NCBI GenBank assembly: GCA_002154345.1
Contig: MUNB01000021.1
Span: 1-64,000 of the forward strand
Origin: Streptomyces griseus
GTDB lineage: Bacteria > Actinomycetota > Actinomycetes > Streptomycetales > Streptomycetaceae
DNA length: 64,000 bases
Direction: 5' to 3'
In this document: positions 49,501 through 57,148 of the stretch, one piece after another
Position numbering within the stretch: position 1 is the first letter of the stretch
How the letters are laid out: each line of letters opens with the position of its first letter
The notes under the pieces: generated by a model
Database searches by the model: none
What the model saw: only the letters and a program-made list of their open reading frames with translations
What the model was told of the DNA's origin: nothing
Translations under genes and position numbers: made by a program

Positions 49501-51879
49501 CTTGTCGTAGGTGTAGGTGGCCTTGTTGCCGAGGGCGTCGGTCTCCGAGGCGAGGCGTCCGCCGGTGTCGTAGGTCCGGGTGACGGACTTGCCCGTCGCG
49601 TCGGTCGTCCGGGTCAGGTTCCCGGCGTCGTCGTAGACGTAGGCGGTGGTGTGGCCCGCCGGGTCCTTCGCCGAAGTCAACTGCTCGGCGCCGTTGTACT
49701 CGTAGCGTGTGGTGCGGCCCAGCGGGTCGGTCGCCGAGCTGAGCAGCCCGCGCCCGTCGTAGGCGTACGCCGTGGTGTAAGCGGCCGGGGTGGCGCCTGT
49801 GACGTTGCCGCGCGGGTCCGTCCGGGACACAACCCGCCCGGCCGCGTCGTACGTGAACGTCGTCCTGTTGCCCAGAGGGGTGGTGACCGAGGTTCGGTTG
49901 CCCGCCGCGTCGTAGCCGTAGGCCGTGGTCTTCCCGCGCGGGGTGGTGACGGTCGCGAGGGCGCCGAGTGCGGTGTGGGTGTAGTGGGTGACGCCGCCCA
50001 TCGGGTCCGTCGTGGACTTCAGCTGGTTCGACGCGTTGTACGCGTACGCCGTCCGGTTGCGGCGGCCGTCGGTATGGCCGGTGACGTTGCCCGCGCTGTC
50101 GTAGGTCCAGCTCTCCTCGTATCCGAGGGCCGACGGGGCCTTCCGGGTGAGCATCCGGCCGGCGCTGTCGTACGTCATTGTCGTGGTGTTGCCGCGCTGG
50201 TCGGTGATGGCGACGGGCCGCAGCTCGCGGTCGTAGTCGTAGGTGACGCTCTTGCCGTAGGGATCGATGGAAGACATCAGGACGTTACCGGAGTAGACGT
50301 CCGTCCAGACGCCCCCGTCGGGGGCCGTGGTGTGCGACTCGCGGCTGCCGTCCCGGGTGAAGGTGGTGATCTTGCCCCTCTGGTCGGTCTGGGACGTGAT
50401 CCGGCCGGAGGCGTCGTAGACGTTGCGGACCGTCCCGCCTGCAGGGTCGGTGTACGAGGACAGCCGCTTCCCGGAGTCGTACGCGTACGAGGAGACCTTG
50501 CCCGCCGGGTCCGTCACCGAGGTCAGCAGACCGCCGGTGTAGTCGTACGTCACGGTTGTCGCGTCCGGCAGGGCCACCTTGGCCAGCAGGCCGTCGGTGC
50601 CGACGGTGAACGTGGTGGTGCGGCCGGCGGCGTCCTTGACGGAGGCGAGCCTGCCGGAGGCGTAGGTCAAGGTCAGTCCTTCTCCGGCCCGGTCGACCAG
50701 CGAGGTGAGCTGTCCGGTGCCCGAGAAGGTGTGCCGGGTGTGGTCGGGGGCGGTGAGGGTGAAGTCACTGGTGCCCCGGGCCAGTTTGACCGCTGATCCG
50801 GCCGGAGCGGTGTACGTCCCGTCGCTCTTCTGCGTGAAGACGAACGACGCCCCGTCGTCCGCGCGGTAGGTCACCTTCCCCGTCGCGACCGTCAGCTTCG
50901 AGTCGAACGGCGTCGCCCAGCCGCGCCCCAGCAGGCCGGCGGCCGCCGAGTCGGAGCGGTAGGTGCGCTCCAGGATCAGCGGTACACCGGGGCCGACCAG
51001 CGAGGCATCGGTGAGCTGCTCGAAGAACATCCCGGTCGCGGTGTTGACGGGGTCGGCGCGGTGGGCCTGCGCGTAGCAGGTGCAGATGCCGGCCTGCGCC
51101 CCGGGGATGTCGGGGGTGTAGAACGCCTCCACCAGTGGAGAGGTGGTGCCGCTCGGGCTCGACGTTCCGTCCGCGCCGGTGAGGAAGACCCAGGTGTAGT
51201 ACTTCGTGCCGTCCTTCAGATGACCGCTCAGGTCGCTTCCGCTCCACCAGAAGCACTGGTCGGCCGGGTAGGAGTTGCCGGCCCACCACCCGTAGCACCA
51301 GACCCCGTTGTCCACGTAACGGCCCACCGGATCGTCGGTGGACCGCTTGATCTCCTGCTGGTGGACGAAGTTGCCCGCCTCGTCGACGACGTAGAACCAC
51401 ATGCCGGAGTACGAGGACGCCGTCGCCGTGGGCAGCTTGAGCTGACCGCCGATCGATAGCTTGCCCGGGTAGGCGATGGCCCGCGAGGTGATCCAGGTCG
51501 GGTTCCCCGTCGCCTGTGCGCCGGGTGGTGCGGCAGCTCTGTCCTCGGGTGCGGCGGACGCAGGGCCGCGCTCGGCGGGCTTCGACGGCCGGGCGTGCGG
51601 CGGGCCGGCCGGCTTCTCGATCGAGGGGGCATCGGCATAGGCCCTCAGGGGTGACAGCTCGTCCCGCTCCCGCTCCACCTGCCGGCGTCGCTCCGCGAGC
51701 GTCATCGCCTCGGGTGGCTTCGGGAGGTCGGCGGCGGTTCTCGCCGCGGGCGGTGTGACGGCCGAGGAGGCGGAGGGCGGTCGGTCCCGTGGGGAGGCCC
51801 AGGAGGGGGCGGTGCCCGAAACGGCCAGCAGCGCCAGAGTGAGGACGGTTGTGACAAGTCTTCGCGCTTGTGTGCGCAT
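46534..51879 (-). CDS. Large secreted RHS-repeat protein with polymorphic C-terminal domain
   Basis: 1,781 residues. It has a signal peptide (LVTTVLTLALLAVSGTAPSWA), a disordered region to about 130, a beta-rich domain with many Trp and Cys, and a DUF6531-type entry (ADPVNTATGMFFEQLTD). Dozens of YD/RHS repeats (about 330-1390) of the form YDxxGxxxxxTD follow. The RHS core ends with GRFDRPDPATRS and the diagnostic PTVLTDPSGL (P-x4-DPxGL). The last 245 residues are unrelated to the repeats. Their second half (VVAGHGWY, FYVADG, VGPGKSLPDYT, LLSEILKPHMGPVHLAICR) resembles the Stv putative-adhesin domain. RHS proteins form a shell around a C-terminal effector. Start ATG 51879; its ribosome site lies in an inverted repeat. 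Confidence 0.92.
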   Translation of the reverse strand: MRTQARRLVTTVLTLALLAVSGTAPSWASPRDRPPSASSAVTPPAARTAADLPKPPEAMTLAERRRQVERERDELSPLRAYADAPSIEKPAGPPHARPSKPAERGPASAAPEDRAAAPPGAQATGNPTWITSRAIAYPGKLSIGGQLKLPTATASSYSGMWFYVVDEAGNFVHQQEIKRSTDDPVGRYVDNGVWCYGWWAGNSYPADQCFWWSGSDLSGHLKDGTKYYTWVFLTGADGTSSPSGTTSPLVEAFYTPDIPGAQAGICTCYAQAHRADPVNTATGMFFEQLTDASLVGPGVPLILERTYRSDSAAAGLLGRGWATPFDSKLTVATGKVTYRADDGASFVFTQKSDGTYTAPAGSAVKLARGTSDFTLTAPDHTRHTFSGTGQLTSLVDRAGEGLTLTYASGRLASVKDAAGRTTTFTVGTDGLLAKVALPDATTVTYDYTGGLLTSVTDPAGKVSSYAYDSGKRLSSYTDPAGGTVRNVYDASGRITSQTDQRGKITTFTRDGSRESHTTAPDGGVWTDVYSGNVLMSSIDPYGKSVTYDYDRELRPVAITDQRGNTTTMTYDSAGRMLTRKAPSALGYEESWTYDSAGNVTGHTDGRRNRTAYAYNASNQLKSTTDPMGGVTHYTHTALGALATVTTPRGKTTAYGYDAAGNRTSVTTPLGNRTTFTYDAAGRVVSRTDPRGNVTGATPAAYTTAYAYDGRGLLSSATDPLGRTTRYEYNGAEQLTSAKDPAGHTTAYVYDDAGNLTRTTDATGKSVTRTYDTGGRLASETDALGNKATYTYDKVGRLLTAVAPRGNAPGADPAAYTTSYGYDAAGNRTRVTDPAGKTTTTTYDAVNRALVVTDPLKHTTGYAYDANDNVTRVTDALGKAVTSAYDENNRLSSTTDQLTKTTTYAYDDDGNLLSRTSPLGNKESWTYDDDGRRATAIDPRGNAAGATPTQYATSYGYDPAGNPTTVEDPLGGKGSTTFDAVGNVTGRSDADGRRTSYGYDDLDRLTTVTAPGGAVTAYAYDTVGNLTSRTDANDHVTVYGYDDARRLTTVTDPLERVTRYAYDADSHLTGKTTPRGSTGYTFDQRGLPTKIDYSDTTPDVTFGYDDAGRMTARANATISEDFGYDAVGNLTKTRGFAYTYDAAGQILTRKYSDGNTIAYTYDPDGRTATMKADGTTTTYSWDQAGRLTGSALPNTETENRTYDRAGRLTAVTTIKAGTTITRTAQTLSAAGLPTRTDVTRAGVGTGGWDLTYDVAGRLASGCYPQPWIAGCAASRTTSYTYDEVGNRLTSTLGTTSTSYAYDAADQLTSTTTGATTTPHTYDAEGNRAKAGANTYTYDLAGRMSAASIAGSGYAYDHDATGNQVAVSKGGTVTNRTQWDPNGPLPVLATEYDSAWTAKQSYRYDPLGQPASTRNGAGAVFYYHHDSQGSPVGVTSANGAMHQRWAYDPYGTRVLGTTVGGAPASTPSYTGARYEASTGDLDLHARQYTPSTGRFDRPDPATRSLTTPYVSGYAYADNQPTVLTDPSGLTPVPGDDGNGHVDSLGEGLKIFGNGFVQGLKLPFEFVGDLHGAFTGQNGGAGAFVDKYLPVRPAYRLYRAEYMLRQQGCDALADLYGEAAEELTQQIAVTGIGGLTGWRRTAVTPELRGHDIPTHGKGVGPAAERLPGGRPDGQAVVAGHGWYVRGTGDTDMPSGTWGYFYVADGVGLRQSVGLAIEQGKKIKPTEIVGPGKSLPDYTVAPGSDLRMLSGSITVSKETLLSEILKPHMGPVHLAICRKHCDPRR

Positions 51880-51882
51880 GGT

Positions 51883-51924
51883 GCATCACCTGTGTGTAGA
51901 TCATGAATATGTTCGAGGTGATGC
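51883..51924 (-). promoter_or_regulatory. Inverted repeat that could mask the RHS ribosome-binding site
   Basis: In the RHS transcript GCATCACCT (51924-51916) is perfectly complementary to AGGTGATGC (51891-51883), which contains the Shine-Dalgarno AGGTG 7 bases before the ATG. The 24-nt spacer is AT-rich. Either an RNA hairpin or a protein operator is possible. Confidence 0.55.
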
Positions 51925-52159
51925 TTGGTCCGAGAGCGGATCGGACTAACGCGGAACGCGGGCTACGGCTTGATCGCGACGGTGGGCCGGTCGGGCTCGG
52001 GCACAGGTGCGCTGGTGGCGCGAGAAGAGGGGTCATGCCTGATTCGTGATTGGCGTGAACACGCTCTCGGGTGAGGAACGCCGTGCGTGAACCCTCCCGG
52101 ACGGGCCGGGAAACGGTGCGCAACGGTCGGGCGTCGGCGCCGCGCTCACGGGCGCTGGG
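51925..52159. other. Intergenic stretch between RHS and PepSY genes
   Basis: No protein-like frame or clear promoter was seen; both flanking genes are on the minus strand. It holds the RHS upstream region and presumably the end of the PepSY transcript, but I found no strong hairpin. Confidence 0.5.
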
Positions 52160-52906
52160 TCAGTCGTCGTCGCCGTCCCGGTCGTCGCCGCGGTCGTCAC
52201 GGTCGTCGTTCCGGTCGTCCGCGCGGTCGTCCCGGTCGTCGCCGTCGTCGTCGCGGTCCACGGTGACCTTGCCGGTCTTCGCGTCGACGCGCAGTTCGTG
52301 CTGCCTGCCGTCCTTGCCCGTGATGTCGACGTCCCAGCGCAGGACGTCGCCCCGGCCGCCGTTGTCGTCGTCATCGTCATCGTCGTCCAGGTCGATCGAG
52401 GTGATCGTGCCGGGCGCGGTCTTCAGGGCGGCGGCCGCCGCCTGGTTCAGGGTCACGGCGGCGGACCGGGGCGCGTGGCTGTCGCGGTCGTCGTTGTCGT
52501 CGTCGCGGGTCTTCAGGACCTTGCCGGTGGTGGCGTCCACCGTCACGTCGTGCCAGGTGCCGCCGGAGCCGCGGACGTCCAGCTCCCAGACCGCCCGGCC
52601 GTCGTGGTCGTCGTCGTCATCGTCCAGCTCGGCCTCGGTGACCGTGCCGGGGACGCTCTTCAGGGCGGCGGCGACGGCCTGGTCGAGGGTGATCCGGGTG
52701 CTCTTCGCGGCGGCCGGGGCCCGGTCGCCGGAAGCGGCTTCCGTGCGGTCGCCGGACGTGTTGTCGTCGGCGAGGCTCACGGTGCCCGCGCTCCTGGTGG
52801 ACGTGCGCTCGCCGTCGCCGCTGTCCGCGAGAGCGACGGTGGCGGCGGTGGTGCCGCCGATGAGAACGGCCGCGGTGATCGCTGCGATGGTGACGTTGCG
52901 CTTCAT
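52160..52906 (-). CDS. Exported Asp-rich protein with two PepSY domains
   Basis: 248 residues from ATG 52906 (GGGAGGAAC upstream). A signal peptide (MKRNVTIAAITAAVLIGGTTAATVALA) is followed by two PepSY repeats (ITLDQAVAAALKSVPGTVTEAEL... and VTLNQAAAAALKTAPGTITSIDL...). Each carries a run of five or more Asp, and the C-terminal 30 residues are almost only Asp, Arg, Gly and Asn. This extreme acidity suggests binding of cations such as calcium or of basic polymers. PepSY domains often sit next to two-component systems; this gene is divergent from one and shares its control region. Confidence 0.9.
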   Translation of the reverse strand: MKRNVTIAAITAAVLIGGTTAATVALADSGDGERTSTRSAGTVSLADDNTSGDRTEAASGDRAPAAAKSTRITLDQAVAAALKSVPGTVTEAELDDDDDDHDGRAVWELDVRGSGGTWHDVTVDATTGKVLKTRDDDNDDRDSHAPRSAAVTLNQAAAAALKTAPGTITSIDLDDDDDDDDNGGRGDVLRWDVDITGKDGRQHELRVDAKTGKVTVDRDDDGDDRDDRADDRNDDRDDRGDDRDGDDD

Positions 52907-52965
52907 GAGGTTCCTCCCCGAGAGCTGCTGTGCTGTTCGACGGGTTCCACACTGCCGGGGCGATG

Positions 52966-53006
52966 CTGAACGCAACCTGAAGCCACCTGAAGCCTTCTTC
53001 AGGTGG
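52966..53006. promoter_or_regulatory. Phased repeats and palindrome between PepSY and response regulator genes
   Basis: CTGAA starts at 52966, 52977 and 52987 (steps of 11 and 10 bp), including a perfect tandem ACCTGAAGCC (52975-52984, 52985-52994). The last copy is also the left arm of a palindrome, CCACCTGAAG/CTTCAGGTGG (52983-52992, 52997-53006). Helical phasing of direct repeats is the normal operator form for OmpR-type regulators, so autoregulation and control of the PepSY gene are likely. Confidence 0.65.
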
Positions 53007-53025
53007 AGTTTGCGAGGCTGTGCGC

Positions 53026-53688
53026 ATGCGCCTGTTGATCGTGGAGGACGAGAAGCGCCTCGCGGTGTCCCTGGCCAGGGGACTCACCGCCGAGGGCTTT
53101 GCCGTGGATGTCGTGCACGACGGGCTCGAAGGGCTGCACCGGGCGAGCGAGGGCGGTTACGACCTGGTGATCCTCGACATCATGCTGCCCGGCATGAACG
53201 GCTACCGGGTCTGCTCGAACCTGCGCGCCGCCGGACACGAGGTGCCGATCCTCATGCTGACCGCCAAGGACGGCGAGTACGACGAGGCCGAGGGCCTGGA
53301 CACCGGCGCCGACGACTATCTGACCAAGCCCTTCAGCTACGTCGTCCTCGTCGCCCGGGTGCGCGCCCTGCTGCGCCGGCGCGGGGCCGGAAGCGCCGCG
53401 CCCGTCCTGACCGTCGGCTCCCTGCGCATCGACACCGCCGCCCGCCGGGTCCACCGCGGCGAGGACGAATACGCCCTCACCGCCAAGGAGTTCGCCGTGC
53501 TGGAGCAACTCGCCCTGCGCGCCGGGCAGGTGGTCAGCAAGGCGGAGATCCTGGAGCACGTCTGGGACTTCGCCTACGACGGCGACCCGAACATCGTCGA
53601 GGTCTACATCTCCACCCTGCGCCGCAAGTTGGGCGCCGCCGTCATCCGTACGGTGCGCGGCGCAGGCTACCGGCTGGAGGCGGCATGA
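53026..53688 (+). CDS. OmpR/PhoB-type response regulator
   Basis: 220 residues from ATG 53026 (GAGG 8 bases upstream; GTG 53020 is an alternative). The receiver has acidic E7-D8, phospho-acceptor D51 (LVILDIMLPGMNG) and the K of TKPF. The winged helix has YALTAKEFAVLEQLALRAGQVVSKAEILEHVWD and VEVYISTLRRKL. Its TGA overlaps the kinase ATG (ATGA at 53685-53688). Confidence 0.96.
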   Translation: MRLLIVEDEKRLAVSLARGLTAEGFAVDVVHDGLEGLHRASEGGYDLVILDIMLPGMNGYRVCSNLRAAGHEVPILMLTAKDGEYDEAEGLDTGADDYLTKPFSYVVLVARVRALLRRRGAGSAAPVLTVGSLRIDTAARRVHRGEDEYALTAKEFAVLEQLALRAGQVVSKAEILEHVWDFAYDGDPNIVEVYISTLRRKLGAAVIRTVRGAGYRLEAA

Positions 53689-55145
53689 GGTCCGTCCGGG
53701 CCAGGGCCGCCATCGGCGCCACCCTGGTCGTCGCCGTCGCCCTGGTCGCGGCCGGACTCGCCGTCCTCCTCGTCCTGCGGGCCAACCTGATCGACCAGGC
53801 GGACCTCCAGGCCGAGGTGGCGGCCCGCGAGGCGGCCGGACAGCTCGCCACGGGCACGCCGTACGAGGACGTGGAGCTGGACGACGAGGAGGACCACCCG
53901 GTCCAGGTGACCGACGAGGAGGACCGGGTCGTCATCGTCTCCAAGGACCTGAAGGCCGTCACCGGCACCGGCGCGAGCGGCGTCACCCCGGCGCCCTCGG
54001 CCTCGGCGGGGGCCACCCCGTCACCGGGCGACGATGACGACGGGGACGACGACGCCGACGACGACGGGGACGAGGACCGCGGCCGGCCGGGCCGGGGCGA
54101 GGTCTCCTCCGACGACCCGGACTTCTCCGACGGCACGGCCACCGTGGGCCGCACCACCGCCGACTACCGCTTCGCCGCCGTCGAGGCGACCACCCCCGAC
54201 GGTGTCACCCTCACCGTGTACGCGGGCGCGCCGCTCGCCGCCGAGCAGGAGGCGGTGAACACCGTGCGCGGGGCCATGCTCACCGGGCTGCCGCTGCTCC
54301 TGGTCGTCGTCGCCGGGGTGACCTGGCTGGTGACCCGCCGGGCCCTGCGGCCGGTCGAGGGCATCCGCCGCGAGATGGCGGCGATCACCGCGTCCGAGGA
54401 CCTGGCCCGCCGGGTGCCGGAGCCCGGTTCGCGGGACGAGATCGCGGCGCTGGCCCGGACGACGAACGAGACGCTGACGGTCCTGGAGGCGTCGGTGGAG
54501 CGGCAGCGGAGGTTCGTCGCGGACGCCTCGCACGAGCTGCGTTCCCCGATCGCCTCGCTGCGCACCCAGCTGGAGGTGGCCGAGGCCCACCCGGAGCTGC
54601 TGGACCTGCCGGGCGCGGTCGCCGACACCGTACGGCTCCAGGTGCTGGCGGCGGACCTGCTGCTGCTCGCCCGGCTGGACGCGGGGGAGAAGCCCGGGAG
54701 CGCGACGGTGGAGCTGGGCGCACTGGTCCGGGAGGAGGTGTCGCAGCGGGCCGGGGACCGGATCGCGGTGCGGGTGGAGGTGCCGGAGGGCGGCGCGTTC
54801 GAGGTGAACGGGTCGCGCGGGCAGCTGTCCCGGGTGATCGGCAATCTGCTGGACAACGCCCAGCGGCACGCCGAGGGGAGTGTCGCGGTGTCGGTGGCGG
54901 CCGACGGGCACGGTGTGCGGGTGGAGGTCCGGGACGACGGGGCCGGTGTGCCCGAGGAGGAGCGGGAGCGGATCTTCGAGCGGTTCGTCCGGCTCGACGA
55001 CGCCCGCAGCCGGGACGACGGCGGGGCCGGTCTGGGCCTCGCCATCGCCCGGGACGTCGCCTCGCGCCACGGCGGCACGCTGACGGTGCACCGGGCGGCC
55101 GAGGGCGGTGCGGCCTTCCGGCTGTGGCTGCCCCGCCCGTCCTGA
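53685..55145 (+). CDS. Sensor histidine kinase with Asp-rich extracytoplasmic domain
   Basis: 486 residues. There are two membrane helices (about 10-32 and 198-220). Between them is a sensor domain that contains a DDDEEDH-like stretch and a long acidic run of Asp and Gly (about residues 115-131). A HAMP domain, a HisKA helix with H283 (ADASHELRSPIASLR) and a HATPase (N-box GNLLDNAQRHAEG, G-boxes DDGAGVPEEE and GGAGLGLAIARDV) follow. The acidic sensor echoes the Asp-rich PepSY protein encoded divergently, which suggests a cation or cationic-compound signal. A much longer frame upstream is a read-through of the other genes. Confidence 0.95.
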   Translation: MRSVRARAAIGATLVVAVALVAAGLAVLLVLRANLIDQADLQAEVAAREAAGQLATGTPYEDVELDDEEDHPVQVTDEEDRVVIVSKDLKAVTGTGASGVTPAPSASAGATPSPGDDDDGDDDADDDGDEDRGRPGRGEVSSDDPDFSDGTATVGRTTADYRFAAVEATTPDGVTLTVYAGAPLAAEQEAVNTVRGAMLTGLPLLLVVVAGVTWLVTRRALRPVEGIRREMAAITASEDLARRVPEPGSRDEIAALARTTNETLTVLEASVERQRRFVADASHELRSPIASLRTQLEVAEAHPELLDLPGAVADTVRLQVLAADLLLLARLDAGEKPGSATVELGALVREEVSQRAGDRIAVRVEVPEGGAFEVNGSRGQLSRVIGNLLDNAQRHAEGSVAVSVAADGHGVRVEVRDDGAGVPEEERERIFERFVRLDDARSRDDGGAGLGLAIARDVASRHGGTLTVHRAAEGGAAFRLWLPRPS

Positions 55146-55158
55146 TCCGCCCCGGCGG

Positions 55159-55635
55159 CTACGGCTTGCCGCGCTTGCCGCGCAGGTGTTCCGCGATCGG
55201 GGTCAGTGCCGCGTGCAGCTCGGCCAGCGCCTCGGGGGACAGCAGGTCCATGAAGTGCTGCCGCACCGAGCCGACGTGGTGCGGGGCGACCTTCCGCATG
55301 GTCTCCGCGCCGTGCTCGGTGAGGACCGCGAACAGTCCGCGCCGGTCCGACTCGCAGTGCGTACGCCGCACGAGACCGGCGGTCTCCATGCGGGTGATCT
55401 GGTGCGAGAGCCGGCTCTTGGACTGCAGGGTGGCGGCGGCGAGGTCGCTCATCCGCATCCGCTGGTCGTCCGACTCGGAGAGGTTGACCAGGATCTCGTA
55501 GTCGTTCATGGTCAGGCCGAACGGCTGGAGGTCTTTCTCCAGCTGGTGCATCAGCAGCCTGCTGACGTCCAGGTGGGTGCGCCAGGCGCACTGCTCCGTG
55601 TCGCTCAGCCAGCGGGTGGCCGTCTCGGTCTCCAT
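55159..55635 (-). CDS. MarR family transcriptional regulator
   Basis: 158 residues. Winged-helix core with LTMNDYEILVNLSESDDQRMRMSDLAAATLQSKSRLSHQITRMETAGLVRR and the wing CESDRRGLFAVLTEHG. It converges on the kinase gene with a 13-bp gap. Just upstream of its start is a short palindromic TTCTACCTAAGAA (55643-55655), a possible autoregulatory site. Ligand and targets unknown. Confidence 0.93.
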   Translation of the reverse strand: METETATRWLSDTEQCAWRTHLDVSRLLMHQLEKDLQPFGLTMNDYEILVNLSESDDQRMRMSDLAAATLQSKSRLSHQITRMETAGLVRRTHCESDRRGLFAVLTEHGAETMRKVAPHHVGSVRQHFMDLLSPEALAELHAALTPIAEHLRGKRGKP

Positions 55636-55739
55636 ATATGGATTCTACCTAAGAAGTTGAAAGCCGGACGAAATCGGGGAGATCTGGGGAGTGTGACCAT
55701 CGGCGCACACGTTCGACGTCACACTCCGCAGACTACCGC

Positions 55740-56501
55740 TCACAACCCGAAGCGACGCTGGAGGTCCCCCAGCTGGCCGGGCATGCGCGGGCCGGATCCG
55801 GGGTGGCCGCCGCCCGGAACGCCCGGCTCGTTGGGCACCGCACCCGTCGTCCGCTCCGCCATCAGCGCCTCGCTCGACTGCATCAGCACCGTGCCCGCCC
55901 CGACGAACTCGAACTGGTGCTCCTCGCCCGACGTCCCGCCGATCCCCGTGAGCGACCGGATCCCGCCCATCACGCCCGTCATGTAGCCGTGGTCGTAGTG
56001 GTGGCACGGCGAGGGGCAGTCGGCCCAGCCCACCAGCGCCTGCGGATCCACCCGCAGCGGCGGCTCCATGAAGACCACCGGCCCGTTCGACGCGGCCACG
56101 AACTTCCCCGTACCGATCAGCGTCACGAACCCCGGCACGATCGACTGCTTCAGCGCCAGCGACGGCTGGTACGCCAGCAGGTTCCCGGACCGGATGGTGA
56201 GGTTGCCGTCGTCCAGGTCGAAGGAGTTCACATCGAACGCCCGGTCCGCCAGCAGCATCTTCCCGCTGCCCTCGGCCACCACCCAGTCGCTCGCGTGCAG
56301 CGGCGAATGGAAGCTGGAACGCACCAGCCGCTCGAACCGGCCGTGCCCGATGCCGTCGAAGTTGATCTGCCCGTAGTAGGCGATCATCTTGCCCTTCTGC
56401 AGGAACCACTGGCTCCCCTTGAGCTCCACGCAGAAGGTGTAGGAGTTGACGTTGTCGTCCGACGGCAGCGTCATCGGATCGAAGACCACGGGCGTGCTCA
56501 C
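55740..56501 (-). CDS. AIM24 family protein (third of a tandem trio)
   Basis: 253 residues from GTG 56501, overlapping the preceding gene's stop (GTGA). Beta-rich AIM24/TIM-barrel-free sandwich with LKGSQWFLQKGKMIAYYGQI, GKMLLAD and FEFVGAGTVLMQSSEAL. It is the most divergent of the three, with a CPSPCHHYDHGY insert (Cys/His-rich) and a Gly/Pro-rich tail. The family's role in bacteria is unclear; the mitochondrial namesake affects inner-membrane organisation. Confidence 0.85.
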   Translation of the reverse strand: MSTPVVFDPMTLPSDDNVNSYTFCVELKGSQWFLQKGKMIAYYGQINFDGIGHGRFERLVRSSFHSPLHASDWVVAEGSGKMLLADRAFDVNSFDLDDGNLTIRSGNLLAYQPSLALKQSIVPGFVTLIGTGKFVAASNGPVVFMEPPLRVDPQALVGWADCPSPCHHYDHGYMTGVMGGIRSLTGIGGTSGEEHQFEFVGAGTVLMQSSEALMAERTTGAVPNEPGVPGGGHPGSGPRMPGQLGDLQRRFGL

Positions 56502-57148
56502 AGCTTCTCCTCCGACGCCTGGACGTACACCGCACCACTGCCGCTCAGCTCCAGCTGGAACGCCTCGCCGGAGCCCCGTCCCACCATGTCCCGCCAGCCG
56601 ACCGCCGTGGACAGCTTGTTCCGGACCTCCCCGTGGTGGGCCACATAGGCCTGCGGGTCCACATGGACGTCCCGGCCCGGGGTGATCGGCAGTTCGATCA
56701 CCCCGCCGTGCGCCATCACCGCGACCGCGCCGTGCCCCTTGAGGGTGGTGGTGAACAGGCCCTGGCCGGTCACCTGGCCGCGCACCATGCCCATCACCCC
56801 GCCCTGGGAGCCCATGAACATCGTGCCCTGCTGGAGCGTCCCGTCGAAGGCGAGGAGCCGGTCGGCCTCCACGTACAGGGTGTCGCCGGAGAGGTTGATC
56901 ACCTGGATGTGGTGGCCGCCGTGGCCGAACATCACCGTGCCCGAGCCCTCGACCGTCATCAGCGGTGTCGCCTCGCCCGCCACCCGGCGGCCGATCATCG
57001 ACGCGAAGCCGCCCTGGCCGCCCTGGATGTTCGGGGTGAACGACACCTCGCCCCGGTACGCCAGCATCGCGCCGCGCTGGCTGAACAGCTTCTGGCCCGG
57101 GGCGAGCGTGGCCTCGACCATCTTGGAGTTGATCTCCCGGAACGGCAT
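56498..57148 (-). CDS. AIM24 family protein (second of the trio)
   Basis: 216 residues from ATG 57148, which shares a base with the stop of the preceding gene. It has QKLFSQRGAMLAYRGEVSF, TVMFGHGGHHIQVINLSGDTLYVEADRLLAF, and the closing LELSGSGAVYVQASEE, also found with small changes in both neighbours. No signal peptide or membrane helix. Confidence 0.87.
   Translation of the reverse strand: MPFREINSKMVEATLAPGQKLFSQRGAMLAYRGEVSFTPNIQGGQGGFASMIGRRVAGEATPLMTVEGSGTVMFGHGGHHIQVINLSGDTLYVEADRLLAFDGTLQQGTMFMGSQGGVMGMVRGQVTGQGLFTTTLKGHGAVAVMAHGGVIELPITPGRDVHVDPQAYVAHHGEVRNKLSTAVGWRDMVGRGSGEAFQLELSGSGAVYVQASEEKL

Noticed and set aside
46522..50796. 1,424-codon open frame on the plus strand opposite the RHS gene
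   Set aside because: Mirror of the RHS repeats; Val/Gly/Arg-rich with no known domain, while the minus strand has a signal peptide and clear RHS motifs.
51880..52159. Search for insertion-sequence ends or attachment sites beside the RHS gene
   Set aside because: No transposase, terminal inverted repeats, target duplication or tRNA was found.
52071..53684. Long N-terminal extension of the histidine kinase frame
   Set aside because: It runs antisense to PepSY and through the response regulator; the kinase start at 53685 overlaps the regulator stop in the usual ATGA form.
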